Counted from the stretch's first letter, positions 1-11,365 are shown. The stretch is DNA of 64,000 nt from Molanna angustata (GCA_963576475.1 OY754967.1:27944595-28008594); one strand, 5' to 3'. Program-made: numbers and translations. The notes: a model not told the origin generated them from the letters alone.

Positions 1-678
1 TAAGAGTGCACTATTTAATATCAAAATAAAAACACGTATTCATTGAGTAAGTTGTGATATTTTTATTGCATTGTAAAGTAGACATGTTCCGGTTAACTAT
101 GGAATAAAATATCCAGCAAATGGCCCCCGTAGCTCTGATAACAGGCATTACTCTTTTATCTGTATCTCACCGATGACGCGTTAGATCTCGGCCTTGAGCT
201 CAGGAATTGTTTTTGGTTTATTTGTATATACACAGGATTTAACAAAACCTAAAAGAAAGATATCACACGGGGTTAAATCGCGTGATCTTTGTGTCCAGTT
301 GACATCAGAATTTCGTGAGATGATTTCTGGAAATATGCGCGATGAAACCAAAATCCCCACCAGACAGTTACCTACTCGTTGTGGTTGCATTGTTTCTCGG
401 CCTGGATCACGTGAGGATTATCTGAGTCCCAAATTTGACAGTTTTGTTTATTCACTAAGTCATTCTGATGGAAATGCGCTTCATCAATGAAGATAATTTT
501 TGTCGAAAAATATCTCCATGTGTTTTCATAATTCTTATGTATTTTTCTTTTGTGTAGCCCTCCATTTTCAATAATCGGAACAATCGTAGGTGACAGCTGT
601 CAAATTTCAGAGTTGCCCCTTGCACGAAAAAAAAAATGACACAATATTTAAAAAGTGCACTCTTATTGAGACACCCTT
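1..678 (-). mobile_element. Mariner-like (Tc1/mariner) transposon, internally deleted
   Basis: The terminal inverted repeat is visible at both sides. Bases 1-22 match the reverse complement of about 640-665 (core AAGAGTGCACT). The right end continues to GGGTGTCTCAA in reverse complement, followed by TA at 679-680, so the left end probably starts just before the window. The interior holds transposase remnants on the minus strand. At about 680 bp it is roughly half the usual 1.3 kb for mariner, so it is a deletion derivative that could only move in trans. Confidence 0.85.
181..565 (-). pseudogene. Mariner transposase remnant (deleted, frameshifted)
   Basis: Reading the minus strand from an ATG at 565, a short N-terminal piece is joined abruptly to the catalytic core. 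The core shows the second-aspartate motif IIFIDEAHFH (about 480), then VNKQNCQIW and NPHVIQ, then the third-aspartate region RSRDLTPCDIFLLGFVK (about 230-280), and ends PKTIPELKAEI. These are standard landmarks of mariner-family DDD transposases, which cut and paste DNA at TA sites. The DNA-binding domain and the first catalytic aspartate are missing. At least one frameshift and one in-frame stop (near 388) separate the pieces. Not functional. Confidence 0.85.
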
Positions 679-680
679 TA

Positions 681-1974
681 GTATTTAGTTTTTATTTAGG
701 TACATAAAAGAGATTTTGATGTATGGGATACATTTAAGTCCCTACATATACATACTACATACATATATCCATATAACTATATTTTTCCTATAAAGTTTAT
801 TTCGATGTAGGTAATGGTATGGCTGATTTAAGAGGCAATACACATTGTATTTTCTATAAATCCTCTCTTATTTTCACGTGGATAAGTAATCATTGTGCAC
901 TGAAGCGAAATTGCAATAAAAGAAAATCACATTTGAACTTTGATCAAAGGAAATAGACTTTTTCTTGCGATACACTGAATCGAAAAAATCGGATCATATT
1001 CAATATTCATTCATATCTTCAGTATTGAAAAATAACTTTAATATAAAAGTAAGTTCTCATTTTTTTTAATTAAAATATTCAACATGTATTATTTAAAGAG
1101 TCCACGATACAGTCGTAACTATTATTACCAAGGATGTTTTCACGACATTTTAAATGATTCAAAAATTAAGGACGTTTTTGTCATATCGATTTTTGTGCCC
1201 ACATATACTGTTTTCATTTCACAATATACAAAATATATTTAAGCAAATAAGTTGGTGTGAAAAAATATATTTAAATAAATACATTTTTGGTGTGTTTTAT
1301 TTATTTTTTCAAATTTCTTTATTTTATTTATTCAGGTAAACTTTCTTGAGATTGTTTATTTACCAACTGAAAAAAAAGTCAAAAAAAGAATGATAGGAAT
1401 AACGGATATACTCAACAATAATAAGAAGAGGAAGTCTAATAATTCCTTCATATTATAATAAGAAAAGAAATGTTATGAGAAGATCTTTGTGCTTAAATAA
1501 TAAACGTTAGTGGTTTAATAAAAGCCGAAAGTTTATTTTTAGAGCTTTTGCCAACAAAGTTGTAATTGCTGAAATGATCGTTGAAATTCTTTGGAAAATG
1601 TCATAACAGGACGATGACGAACTTTGTGAATGTTGTTTGGTTCATTGTTCACTTAAGTATAGATATAAAAAAATAATGTACTTATTTAATCTTGTGAAAT
1701 TTACTTTTTACTATTGTAGTCTTGTAATAATGTTTGTATTTGACATTTTTTATGAAATAAAACAATATCAATCAATGTGTCAATTAACCACAAAACAGTG
1801 TCAATTAACCACAAAAAAGTTAGTTTTCTCTAGAAATGAAGGAACATGTCGTTAAATAAACCTCCCATAATAGAGTGATGGATCGTAGCCACTGTCTGAA
1901 GAATGGTTCAGGAGGAAGAAAATGTGATGGTATATGTACATATGTATGTATCTATTTATCAATATTTTTTTAAC
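681..1974. other. AT-rich stretch with no recognised gene
   Basis: No coding signal stands out. A 21-bp unit (GTGTCAATTAACCACAAAA plus spacer) is tandemly duplicated at 1777-1818. A pyrimidine-rich tract ending TTCAG directly before GTAAAC at 1331-1341 resembles a splice acceptor fused to a donor, but it is weak. Confidence 0.5.
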
Positions 1975-2144
1975 ATATTATGAATATGTACTTGTCAAAC
2001 AAGTACATATACATCTTCCTACATTCCCTAAATTAAGTATAAATGCTTGTGCTATAGGTGAACGATATCGGTAGAGGCAGGATTCGAACTCGCGACCACT
2101 GGATTACTAGCCCAGCGCGCTAGCCACTTTGTCATCGACCCATC
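1975..2144 (-). mobile_element. tRNA-Thr-derived SINE (copy 1)
   Basis: On the minus strand the element begins GATGGGTCGATG. It carries a pol III A-box-like segment, an anticodon arm with loop CTAGTAA (anticodon AGT, threonine) and a B box GAGTTCGAATCC. A shared unique body follows (CGTTCACCTATAGCACAAGC) and then an AT-rich tail. The acceptor stem and T stem have mismatches, so this is a SINE head and not a working tRNA. It faces away from copy 2 in a head-to-head pair. Confidence 0.8.
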
Positions 2145-2217
2145 TGACCCATTACGTATACACATTTTTGTTTTATACATAATGTTGATATAATATATGT
2201 GCAAGCACATTATTTCA

Positions 2218-2398
2218 GATGGGTCGGTGGCAGAGCGGTTAGCGCGCTGGGTTAGTAATCCAGTGGTCGCGAGTTCGAATCCTGCCTCGACTGATTTCGT
2301 TCACCTATAGCACAAGCATTTATTTGCTTATTTTAGGGAACGTAGGAAGATGTATATGTACTTGTTTAACAAGGACATATTCATTATAAAAAAAAAAT
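2218..2398 (+). mobile_element. tRNA-Thr-derived SINE (copy 2)
   Basis: The tRNA-like head has A box TGGCAGAGCGG, anticodon loop TTAGTAA (AGT) and B box GAGTTCGAATCC. The body then matches copies 1 and 3 (CACCTATAGCACAAGCATT, GTAGGAAGATGTATATG). It ends in an A run at about 2388-2398. Best preserved of the four copies. Pol III internal promoter boxes look intact. Confidence 0.82.
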
Positions 2399-3731
2399 CC
2401 CATAGAGAAGTTAAAAAGATAATAATAGACGTGCTTAGAGATTAAGATAGAGATGAAAGTAATAAAATATAAAAAAAATATATAAACACCGAGAAAACAT
2501 ATAATGAGATATTAAGTATAATTTTGAATTCACAAGAATGACGTTTTAAAAAATCATTCATATAAGATCATTACCTCAACAGTGCATTCCAGCCATACCC
2601 AGGTCCTAAGAGGCTGTATCTGTGATCTTTTTTGCAATTTCCCTTTTGAATATAGATTCAGATACAATAAAAATGTCAGTATGGTCATTAAAGTTTTTAC
2701 ATAATCTGTAAAGCAGTATCCTGTATGTATATTATATATTCTGCTATCGATTTAGTAGCAAGAACTGAATGTATTGGATTAAACAAAAAAAAAGACAAAG
2801 TACAAATGTATGTATATTACATATTTTGTCCTTTAGAAAAGAACTCGCTCAATCAATTACATTTCCTGTGAGGCAAGTCTACCAAAGGGATCGTAACCAC
2901 CCACTTCACGGTCGAGATGTTTTCAAAGAAAAGATTAATATTCAATCGCGATACATTTTATTGTGTCGGTTATTCGAACCAATGGTGCGGCAGTAATACT
3001 TGACTCTGGACCCCTACCGATATTTGATATTTGCAGATGGTCAATTTTGTATGTCCACTCCGTCATATTTTAATATCGTATCAACCAGCCCGCAAAAAAT
3101 ATTCTTCGTTTTGAAATTTTCAATTTTTCAACATTTCAATTCTATTCAAATAAGTTTTTTTACATTAGGAAAGTACCTAATATGAACGATTTATGTTTTT
3201 TTAAATAAAAATCAGTCTTTACTTTCATTCGTTCTCAGATTATGACCAACTTCCTTTATTCAATAAAAATGCCGAAAAATTCTGTTTCCTAGTTTTGATA
3301 TATTTAATACTGAACTATTTATTCGATCCGAGAAAGTATCAAAAGTAAAATTTACATGCAAATATAGTTGGATATGAAATTTAGGTTGCGCAAAATATAA
3401 TGCGAAGAAAAAAATCAGTCTACCTTCTACCTACCTTGAAAGCACTACATTCAGTCAGGTGAAAATAATAATGAAACGTTTCCAACGTATGACTTGATAT
3501 ATTATTATTTTCTTCGCCAACGTGGAAATTTTATTCAAAATTTATAAACACATTTTGCCATTCATTGTATTTCTGCCACAGGCTGCTAGATGAAAGATCT
3601 AAATTTTATATTGTATCTAAAGATATGTAGGAAAAACGTTTTTCAATAGAATATAATATATGAACACTAAAATCAAATATTTAATGTTTTAGGTACTTTT
3701 TTTATTTCATTCATGTACAATGGCGGGTTCA
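2399..3731. other. AT-rich stretch with no recognised gene
   Basis: No protein, RNA or repeat structure could be supported here. A small segment around 2850-3000 is less AT-rich and open in one frame, but it has no recognisable product or good splice sites. Confidence 0.4.
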
Positions 3732-3776
3732 TTGTGAGTGTATCCACCGGGTTCGAACCCGGGATACATAACCAAC
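3732..3776 (-). repeat. tRNA-like fragment with perfect T arm/B box
   Basis: Read on the minus strand, CCCGGGTTCGAACCCGG forms a perfect T-stem and loop with a consensus B box. It is preceded by GTTGGTTA, an A-box-like piece. The rest of a cloverleaf is absent, so I read it as a SINE or decayed tRNA remnant. Confidence 0.4.
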
Positions 3777-4229
3777 TGGGGATACAATAAAATTAGCGAG
3801 AAGAAATAAATACAATAATTATACAGAAAACAAATCATAACAAATTGAGAAAGTAAAATAGGTAGAAAAATCAAGATGCACAATCTTTAAAGACTTACGT
3901 CATGAATTTCATCGTATGTAAAATATATGAAGGAGAAAAAAAAATATCTGTGTTACGGTGAAGTTAATATTCAGTTTTTTTTTAAGATATTTATTTTTTA
4001 ATAAAAAGTAATACATTTTTATTTTCCCGCCAAACTGCAAAGCAGTTTTTTGGCAGAGCAGATTCTCTCTTTCACATAATATTATCAATTTCACATATAA
4101 TTATTTCAATAAACTTATCTCAAATATTAAAGATACAGAGACTAAACAGAAATTTGAAAGAAAAAAAAATTGAAATTCTAAAGAAAAAAAAATTGAAATA
4201 AACCTTACACATAATATACATTAGATATA

Positions 4230-4440
4230 CCTATAATTAATCAACAATAATAATTCAAAGTCTAACGAACGCTTGAATTCAGATACAGATGTTTCAGTGT
4301 ATTTTTTATTGTTACTATTTTCGTTTCGTCAGACTTTAAAATATTTCTTATCCTAATCGGCAACGCGTTAATAATATGCGGTACAAGATGTTTCCTGGTA
4401 CGATCTCATCTCCATACACGTTGTTTGTCTTAGGTACCTG
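4230..4440 (-). pseudogene. LINE reverse-transcriptase C-terminal remnant
   Basis: The minus strand encodes HLVPHIINALPIRIRNI followed by a lysine-rich LK..LKHLYL tail. This resembles the extreme C-terminus of CR1/L2-type LINE ORF2 proteins (…INxLPxxIRN…F/T K..LK..L). It is 5' truncated and has a short 3' AT-rich trailer. No target-site duplication was found. Confidence 0.45.
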
Positions 4441-4479
4441 CAGGGCACGCTCCATCGCCAGCCAGCCACCCAGCCACCT

Positions 4480-4515
4480 CCCATATATGTGACTTATTTC
4501 TGTCACATATATGGG
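4480..4515. repeat. Perfect hairpin, 14-bp arms, 8-nt loop
   Basis: CCCATATATGTGAC and GTCACATATATGGG are exact reverse complements around ttatttct. It lies just after a GCCAGCCACCCAGCCACC run, which is GC-rich for this window. Function unknown. Confidence 0.8.
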
Positions 4516-5468
4516 ACAATATCATTGTCTGAGCTGAGGATCTGTTTGATTTTACTAAGATATGGTTTATATTTAATGTGAAATACGTCAATATTATTAA
4601 ATATTTAACTATATGTAGATAGTGTCCTGTTTAAGACAGAGTGTTTTACGTATGTCGTGTTAATATTTTTTATATTTTTTAATTCATGTACAACGCACTC
4701 GGATAGTAAATTTTCGTTATACGTCGATAGTAATATAAGCTAATTTAAAAGTAGTAGGTAATAAACATTATCACTCTGCGAAATGTGTAGGTTATCTTTT
4801 AAAAAAGAAATCACGTTCATTAAACTATGTGTTATGATCGAAGATAAAATGTACAAAAAGTTCACATAATTGTACTAGTGTTGTTCTACCATAGTAATAA
4901 ACTATAAACTACATCAAAACCTCCCCTGTTGGACGTTTTATGAGATAACTATGCGCAATTTCTATGAACAACCTATTATGTATTCATATTTTGTAATGCT
5001 TTGTTTGTCTTTACTCGTGTTATTCGCTACCATTGTGGATGAGTCGATTTGGGCGGACCAAATTCCTAAATTGCAGTTAATGTAGTCAATGCATTAGAAT
5101 CCACACTCTGCTTGTTTATTCAGCACTCACCGTAGCTTCGATCGAATAACCAAATCGCCCCAAAGCTCACAGTAGAGAGAATACCAACTGAATTGAGAGA
5201 AAATACACTCGACTCTAGTTGTTCGCTACATTTACATTGCCAAAAGTTTGGTTCAACCGCAGAATTATTTTGTGTACACAAGTAGCATAGACGTGTATTC
5301 AAAGTTTTATTGTATACCTGTAGGTACATATGTAAATTAATTTGTTTGTGTTTACTCCATACATTTATTTAATGCATGGAATAAACGATGTTTTGTAAAT
5401 TACATACATACTAGGTATATACTTAAAAATGTCCTTAGTATTGTAGGGGAACAACATACATCAAAATA
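4516..5468. other. AT-rich stretch with no recognised gene
   Basis: I see no coding, RNA or transposon signal that I can support. Confidence 0.4.
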
Positions 5469-5515
5469 CAGTGTACTCCCGGTTATCCGGCCCCTGTCTA
5501 ATCCGGCGCCCCTTA
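5469..5515 (+). mobile_element. Pogo/Tigger-type transposon left terminus
   Basis: CAGTGTACTCCCGGTTATCC next to a TA, followed by a second ATCCGGC repeat, has the form of pogo-superfamily termini (CAGT…TTATCCGG, TA target). The matching right end was not found. The copy is probably truncated or broken. Confidence 0.45.
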
Positions 5516-5748
5516 TAATCCTATATACCTATGTTGTTGATTGTTCTGTTTAATTTACTAAATTCCATATCGTATGTTTTGTTGCACATATCTCACCATT
5601 TTTGTATTTTATTTACAAAATAATATTTATTTACTAAAAGTTCAGAATACAGGGGGTCTAGGGAAGTATTTTATACACCGCCGTTCAAAACGTTTGTCGG
5701 ATTACTGCGAGTCGACTGAACTTATTTCATTTATATAATATCAACCCC

Positions 5749-5968
5749 GTAACAACAAATACGGTCTACTTCTACACCTTACCATGAAAGGAAAAAATGA
5801 GGGTTGTCACGGTGTGGGTAGGAGGCAGATGTCTTGGCTATGAAACATCAGGGAATTAACCAGAGTCCACAGACTGGATGAACTCTTCCGACTGACTTAA
5901 GACAGAGATGTCTAAGACAGAATGGTAGCCGACGTCGGGAGTTCTTGACATGGCTCAAAAAGAAGAAG
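5749..5968 (+). mobile_element. RTE-type LINE, 5'-truncated 3' end with TSD
   Basis: A direct repeat AATATCAACCCC flanks it (5737-5748 and 5969-5980). The tail is (AAG)n. The plus strand encodes the decayed C-terminus GRRQMSWL..IRE….LFRLT.DRD…MVADV, typical of RTE-like endonuclease-reverse transcriptases (GRR..SWL.N…LFR.A.DR). Stops interrupt the frame. This is target-primed integration of a short 3' end. Confidence 0.75.
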
Positions 5969-6313
5969 AATATCAACCCCATCATTATAGACATAATAAA
6001 AACATCTAATATTGTATCTAAAGGACTCGCCCTCTCCAAATTGGCGCTTCACGTTAACTATCCGACGTTTTTATCTTTTTGTTTTAGTATGTAAATACTA
6101 TCAAACGACTGTCAAACGTGAGCTAACTCATTTTTGGATACGTATCATATGTATGCCAGACAAAGTATCCGATAGTTACCTTAAAATATAGTAAAAGTTC
6201 CATATTTTTTCAATTGGCACAGTTTGTATGAAATTGTTGATTGTTTGTGAGTGGCATTATGTTTAATTGAGACCCTTAAACCTAACTTAATCATGTTTCA
6301 TTGTTTGGTTCAG

Positions 6314-6478
6314 TGATTCCGTTCCTAATTGTAATTGAAAAATATTCAACTTCCCAGTTGAAAAATTATGGGGCCTTAATCAAGAGCTCAGCGGAGGTGG
6401 ATATTGACGAAAATAGGAAGACAGTTACTGTAGGCGGACATTACACCAGATTGATATCGGCACAAGAGACCAACGGAG
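6314..6478 (+). CDS. Candidate internal coding exon of an unidentified host gene
   Basis: A branch-point-like CTAAC (about 6283) and pyrimidine-rich tract lead to TTTGGTTCAG, then a fully open 165-nt segment, then the donor GAG|GTATTT. The exon starts with 2 nt and ends with 1 nt of a codon (phase 1 at both ends), so it is symmetric. The 54 full codons begin IPFLIVIEKYSTSQLKNYG and end HYTRLISAQETNG. They use many G/C-ending codons unlike the AT-rich surroundings. There are no cysteines and no family motif I recognise. The mix of a hydrophobic start and polar remainder could fit an extracellular or receptor domain, but that is speculation. No neighbouring exon was identified, so the window may lie largely in introns of this gene. 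Confidence 0.5.
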
Positions 6479-7469
6479 GTATTTATTTGTCCAATTAACC
6501 CAAAGTAACTACACCACGCTCCATTAAACATATAATTTTGATTCCGGTCGGATTCGTTGTAATTTTTATTTTATCTTTAAAATTTGCGAATGCTTTGAAT
6601 GTCGAGAGGTCACAAAACTTTGTTCTTCGACAGGAATTCTGACGACAAATAACAATTTTCCCGTCTTAACTTTCAAGTACCTACAATAATATCTTAAACG
6701 GTCTGAATGTGAGCTTTGAGCTTTGAAACGAAACAACCTCTAAGTCGCTAATTCGTTTACCTTTATTGTTTTTTTTTATTTTAGGCTGTTAAATGAATTG
6801 TCTGATAAAGTTTAATATTTTAGAATCACAATTGCAATCGTGGCTTGTGTTAATATTTATTCTCAAAAATAATACCACGAAAACATAAATACTGATTTCT
6901 GTAAAATACTGAAAATATTGTGAATAAGCACAATATCAATGCAATATTGAATATGAGATTAAGTAATTTATATTATATTATACAGTGTGTATGTTGTGTG
7001 GTGCCTCTCGAAGGAACACAGATAATGACTGCGCAGCTTTCCCGCGTATCTTAACACGCAGGCGCGGACCATACAACCAGCCGCTGATCTCTTTTAGAAA
7101 TTAGTGCATTTAAGAATACAAAACGTGGACTGGATTTATGCGTGATTCGATACACATTGGTTAGTTTGTAGTTGGTGTTTTAGAAGTACAAATAAAAAAA
7201 ATGCGTTACTTGCATTATTTTTCGATTTATTGAGTTATTATTTCAATTTGGGGTTTTATATATTTTTTTTTTAAATTATGAACGATAATTTGAGTAATGT
7301 TTTCAAATTATAAGATGCCGTATTTAATAAAACTTTTGAAAATATATTAATTTTTTTTATACATTGTGTTCACTATAGAACGTATGACAACAATATTTCC
7401 CATAAACCCACTGACTTTTCAAAACATATTTCGTTTTCCACATTATACCTAATTGTATGTTATCTTTAA
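6479..7469. other. AT-rich stretch with no recognised gene
   Basis: Intron-like AT-rich DNA follows the candidate exon. A slightly GC-richer patch at 7005-7085 shows no recognisable product. Confidence 0.4.
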
Positions 7470-7688
7470 ATATCACTGAGATCCAACTGTTGATGGCTAT
7501 AGTATGTATAATTGAAGAATACATACCAAACTATGAACACTGAAACACAAATTTATAATCATTTCAAGATATTTTGTTTTCTATATAAAACATACATGTA
7601 TGTAAGTCAGGGTAGAATAGAATGTATGTTTGTAGATTAAATATCAAAATATTGAGTCCTCGTAGATATTTTGTAGTGTATACTGCCT

Positions 7689-8104
7689 CAAGGCCGTAGC
7701 CAGAAAATAATTTCGGGGGGGGGGGGGGGGGTTTAGCGTGGAACAGTAAAAACAAATCTCCCCGCGTGCGTATTACCGTGCGAGTACCAAGCGAGCATAA
7801 AGCAGTCATTTTAAGTAATAAGGTGATTGTCTCACGCGTCCTGGAAAAATAAGAACATCTAAAAATCTAATGTATGTGCGAGCATGTACCAGTATACCTG
7901 ACTCAGTGTCACGCTAAAAAAATGTTATAAAAATGCTGAATTATTAAATATATTTCAATAATATTTTTTTTCATGCAAAATTTTGAAATGGGTGCACCGT
8001 AACAACAGAGTGAAATGGGTGCACCGTATGTAACTGCAGTCTCATTTTTTCATTTCGGGGTGGATCGAACCCCCTTGATCCCCCCCCCCCTGGCTACGGC
8101 CTTG
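7689..8104. mobile_element. hAT-type MITE with 15-bp TIRs and 8-bp TSD
   Basis: Perfect 15-bp terminal inverted repeats CAAGGCCGTAGCCAG (7689-7703 and 8090-8104) are flanked by the direct repeat TACTGCCT (7681-7688 and 8105-8112). The corresponding uninterrupted site in copy A3 (near 23566) reads TATTGCCT, which confirms the insertion. Long G and C runs lie just inside each terminus. The interior (about 7822-7985) resembles the 5' part of Helitron B. No transposase is encoded. Confidence 0.85.
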
Positions 8105-8468
8105 TACTGCCTTATAAATTGTATGAAATGATGTCGTCACTATTTTTCAATTTTTATAAAATTTGTTAAAAAAAATTAAGATGTACTAGTACAATTTTTA
8201 TATTTTTTATAGAATATTAAATTATCTAGTTGGAGTGTTTCGGCTTTTTTCGATATGTAAAAAAATGGAAATATAGGCAGTTAAACACATAAATTTATCA
8301 TAAAAAAATATTTTTCTTAATAAAAAATGTTTGAGAAACTCTTTTGTTTGAGAGAAAAATTATTTTGTAAAAATAAATTTGAGATTTTATATTTTTCTAT
8401 GTTCATACCAATTATCAGCTAACTGGTTTCTGAGATATATCTAAAGTAATAAAACAATGATTTTGTTA

Positions 8469-8470
<2 letters not shown>

Positions 8471-8513
<43 letters not shown>

Positions 8514-8516
8514 TGT
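8471..8516. repeat. (GT)n microsatellite
   Basis: About 23 GT dinucleotides with one interruption, within the 5' part of Helitron B1. The inverted copy B2 has a shorter CA tract at 18114-18148. Confidence 0.95.
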
Positions 8517-9464
8517 TTGTCTCACGCCTTCTGAAAAACCAAGAGCATCTAAAAATCTAATTTATGTGCGAACATGTACCAGTATACCTGATGCAGTGTC
8601 ACGCTAAAAATAATGCGAAAATAATGCTGAATTTTAAAAATATTTCAATAATTATTTTTTCATACAAAATTTTCCACGTCATATCTGTCAAAAAAGTGTA
8701 CATTTTGCACGCAAATATCTGTTAGTTTAAAAGTTAGAAGGACGTATTTACACGAAAAAAATATATTTTCAAGTATAACTTAGCTTTTAAGTGAAAAACA
8801 TGGTGAATATTTGGTCTAATTATAATGTTTAACTTATTTTTAAAGTAAGCGTTTTGTACATATAACCCCGCCATTTTAATATCTTTTCAAACGATATTTC
8901 ATTTTCCTACCGAATGAATATGTTCTTTAAAATAATATACCTTTGAAATAAATGTGATTATGAAATAATAAAATGAAACACAAGACATTACAGCAAGTTT
9001 TAAGACATATATTGTAAAAGTCTGTTAATTATTAGTAAAGATATAGGCATAATAAAATTGCATAATTTGTATGTAATATTTGATACTTCGGACAATTTTC
9101 GTTTTTGTGGCTTCGATCAAACCAATGTAGGTACCTACCTACATATCCAAAAAATGTATCGAGCCCATTTGATATTAATATTTTATATGTTGGAATGGTT
9201 ACTATGGTTACGGAAAGACTTTGATATTCAAATAAAATTTGTTATGAATCGAATATCTTTAGAACATTGTTGTGGGTAGGTACCTACCTAATACTATTTA
9301 CTTACAAATCAACAATATACTGATTTCCTATCGGAAAATTATTTTATTTATTTATTTATTTATGTATGTATGAATGGATGCATGTATGCTACATATGTGC
9401 TCCTAAACCGTTTGTCCGATTACAATGAAACTTTGGTGAATTGTCGAGCGTATGCCCGGGATGG

Positions 9465-9990
9465 TTTCTGGATTTAATTTTTTTTCTTATTCTTCTTCTT
9501 CTTCGTGTATTTGGTCATTTTACCTATGAAGGGGGAATATCCTGGGAAAAGAAGGTCCGACTGTCCCTCCATCTATTCGCAGGTCTTCCAGGACGGTTTG
9601 TGGATTTAAACTTTTTTCTTCTTCTTCATCGTGTATTTGGTCATTTTACCTATGAAGGTGGACTATCCTGGGAGAAGAAGGTCCAATTTTCCTTCCATAT
9701 CTTCGCAGATATCTGGATTTAAACTTTTTTCTTCTTGTTCTTCGTGTATTTAGTCATTTTACCTTTGAAGGTGGAGTATCCTGGGAAAAGAAGGTCCTTT
9801 CATCTCTTCGCGGTTCTTCCAGGATGGTTTCTGGATTTAAACTTTTCTTAACCGACTGAAGGGACGGGATGTAATGAAGGGAAGGGATGCACTAAAGGGC
9901 CTGAAGGGACGGGAGGTATAAAAGGGCCTGAAGGGACGGGAGGTACTGAAGGGCCTGAAGGGACGGGAGGTTCTGAAAGGTCTGAAGCGA
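9465..9990. repeat. Minisatellites inside Helitron B1
   Basis: Four imperfect units of 110-130 bp start with TGGATTTAAACTTTTTTCTT and contain TTTTACCTATGAAGG and TATCCTGGGA. They are followed by about five 27-bp units of the form CTGAAGGGACGGGAGGTACTG. The same blocks occur inverted in B2 (16660-17215). Confidence 0.85.
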
Positions 9991-11283
9991 CGGTTCATGG
10001 AGTCTAATTCTTTTTCTTCTTAATTTTATGTAGACCTTATAGTTTTTACACAAACTATTTCCTTTAGTCTTTTTCTTCGTTTTCTTATTTTATGTAGAAC
10101 TTTGGTGAATTTTATACAAACTATTTCCTATAGATTAATCTTCTTCTTCTTTTATGAAGACCTTTTAGTCAGTTTTTATACAATCTATTTCCAATAGTCT
10201 AATTCTTCTATTTTATGTATTTTTTCTTATTTTATGTAGACCATTGGGATAGTTTTTTATACAAACTATTTCTTATAGTCTTATACTTATTCTTCTCTTT
10301 TTTATTTAGACTTTTGGGTTAATTTTAAGTCTAATAGTCTATTGTGCAGAAATATTATTAACGATATGCACACTTGATGAAAATACATATGTAAAAACGA
10401 ATGGGATGTGGGATGTGACGATGTAATCTGCACTAGAATCTTTTCAATACTTTTGTTTAATCAAATTTAAACCATTTATATCATCCTATTTTGAATAATT
10501 TTCAACATTTTCATATTTGATTTCGTTGACGATATTTAAAGAATGGGGGTTGTGGCCATTACCGAACTCTTCACAACGTTTATATTCAAATTAAAAACTA
10601 TTTACTATAGTTTAAGTCTTCTTCTTCTTCGTTAATGTAGACTTTTGTGTCAATTTTAAGTCTATCAGTCTAATTGTGCAAAAATATAATGCACACTTGA
10701 TGAAAAAATATAAAAACGAATGGGATGTGACCAACACTAGATCTTTTCAGCACATTATTTAATCAAATTTTAACCACATTCCAACATCCAAAATTACTAA
10801 ATTTTCAATAGGTACATATTACAATTTGTTTTCGATGATAATATTTAAAAATGGGGGTTGTGGCCAAACCAATATCTTTACAACGTTGATAAACAGTCAT
10901 ATTTAAAAATTGTATATTATACTTCATTCACACTTTATAGCAATATATAAAAAAGAATGGGTTGTGGCCATCACTTGAACATTTTACAATGCTTAAACTC
11001 AATCAAATTTCAAACCACTTTTCATAGTCCGATATTGCAAACTAATTGGGTGACAATATTATAAAAACGATTGCTTATTCCTTCACAATTTTACATTCTT
11101 AGCCAACGGCGGGACATAAAAGCTAGTGTAAAAATAAAGTAAACATTCAAAAGTTGATAACCCTTGAACAAACAAAAATTTAAGATTTTGAGTACCTACA
11201 AAAGTTTTGTAGGCCTATAACTATGTATAAATTCTGAAATTTTGGGCTCTGTAAATTGAGCGGATCAAAAGTTATAGGGGGGG

Positions 11284-11330
11284 GCACACACACACAATCA
11301 CGCACGCACGCACGCACGCAAACACGCACG

Positions 11331-11363
<33 letters not shown>
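11284..11363. repeat. (CA)/(CACG) microsatellite of element A1
   Basis: CA repeats with an internal CACG block follow a run of eight G. The equivalent position in A4 (39560-39596) has GTGTGTCTGTGTGTCTG plus a C run, so the microsatellite is a family feature. Confidence 0.9.

Positions 11364-11365
<2 letters not shown>

Larger units (their letters stand above)
8440..11126 (+). mobile_element. Non-autonomous Helitron B1 (2.7 kb)
   Basis: It starts TCTAAAGTAATAAAAC after an A (8439), ends AAAAGCTAG, and is followed by T (11127). This is the 5'-TC/3'-CTAG, A|T-insertion signature of Helitrons. A short GC-rich self-complementary patch (GCCAACGGC) sits just before the end. Copy A4 at about 39755-39765 gives the empty site (GAGATATA|TGGAAAAA in reverse complement), matching the flanks exactly. 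No Rep-helicase is encoded. The interior holds a GT microsatellite (8471-8516), 110-130-bp repeats (9470-9850), 27-bp repeats (9845-9990) and about 60-bp repeats (10005-10330). Confidence 0.8.

Noticed and set aside
2050..2290. Possible functional tRNA-Thr genes
   Set aside because: Good A and B boxes and an AGT anticodon, but acceptor and T stems are mismatched and a shared SINE body with A-rich tail follows.
9441..9722. Repetitive plus-strand open frame (FGHFTYEGG repeats)
   Set aside because: Translation of the minisatellite inside Helitron B1; no evidence of protein coding.
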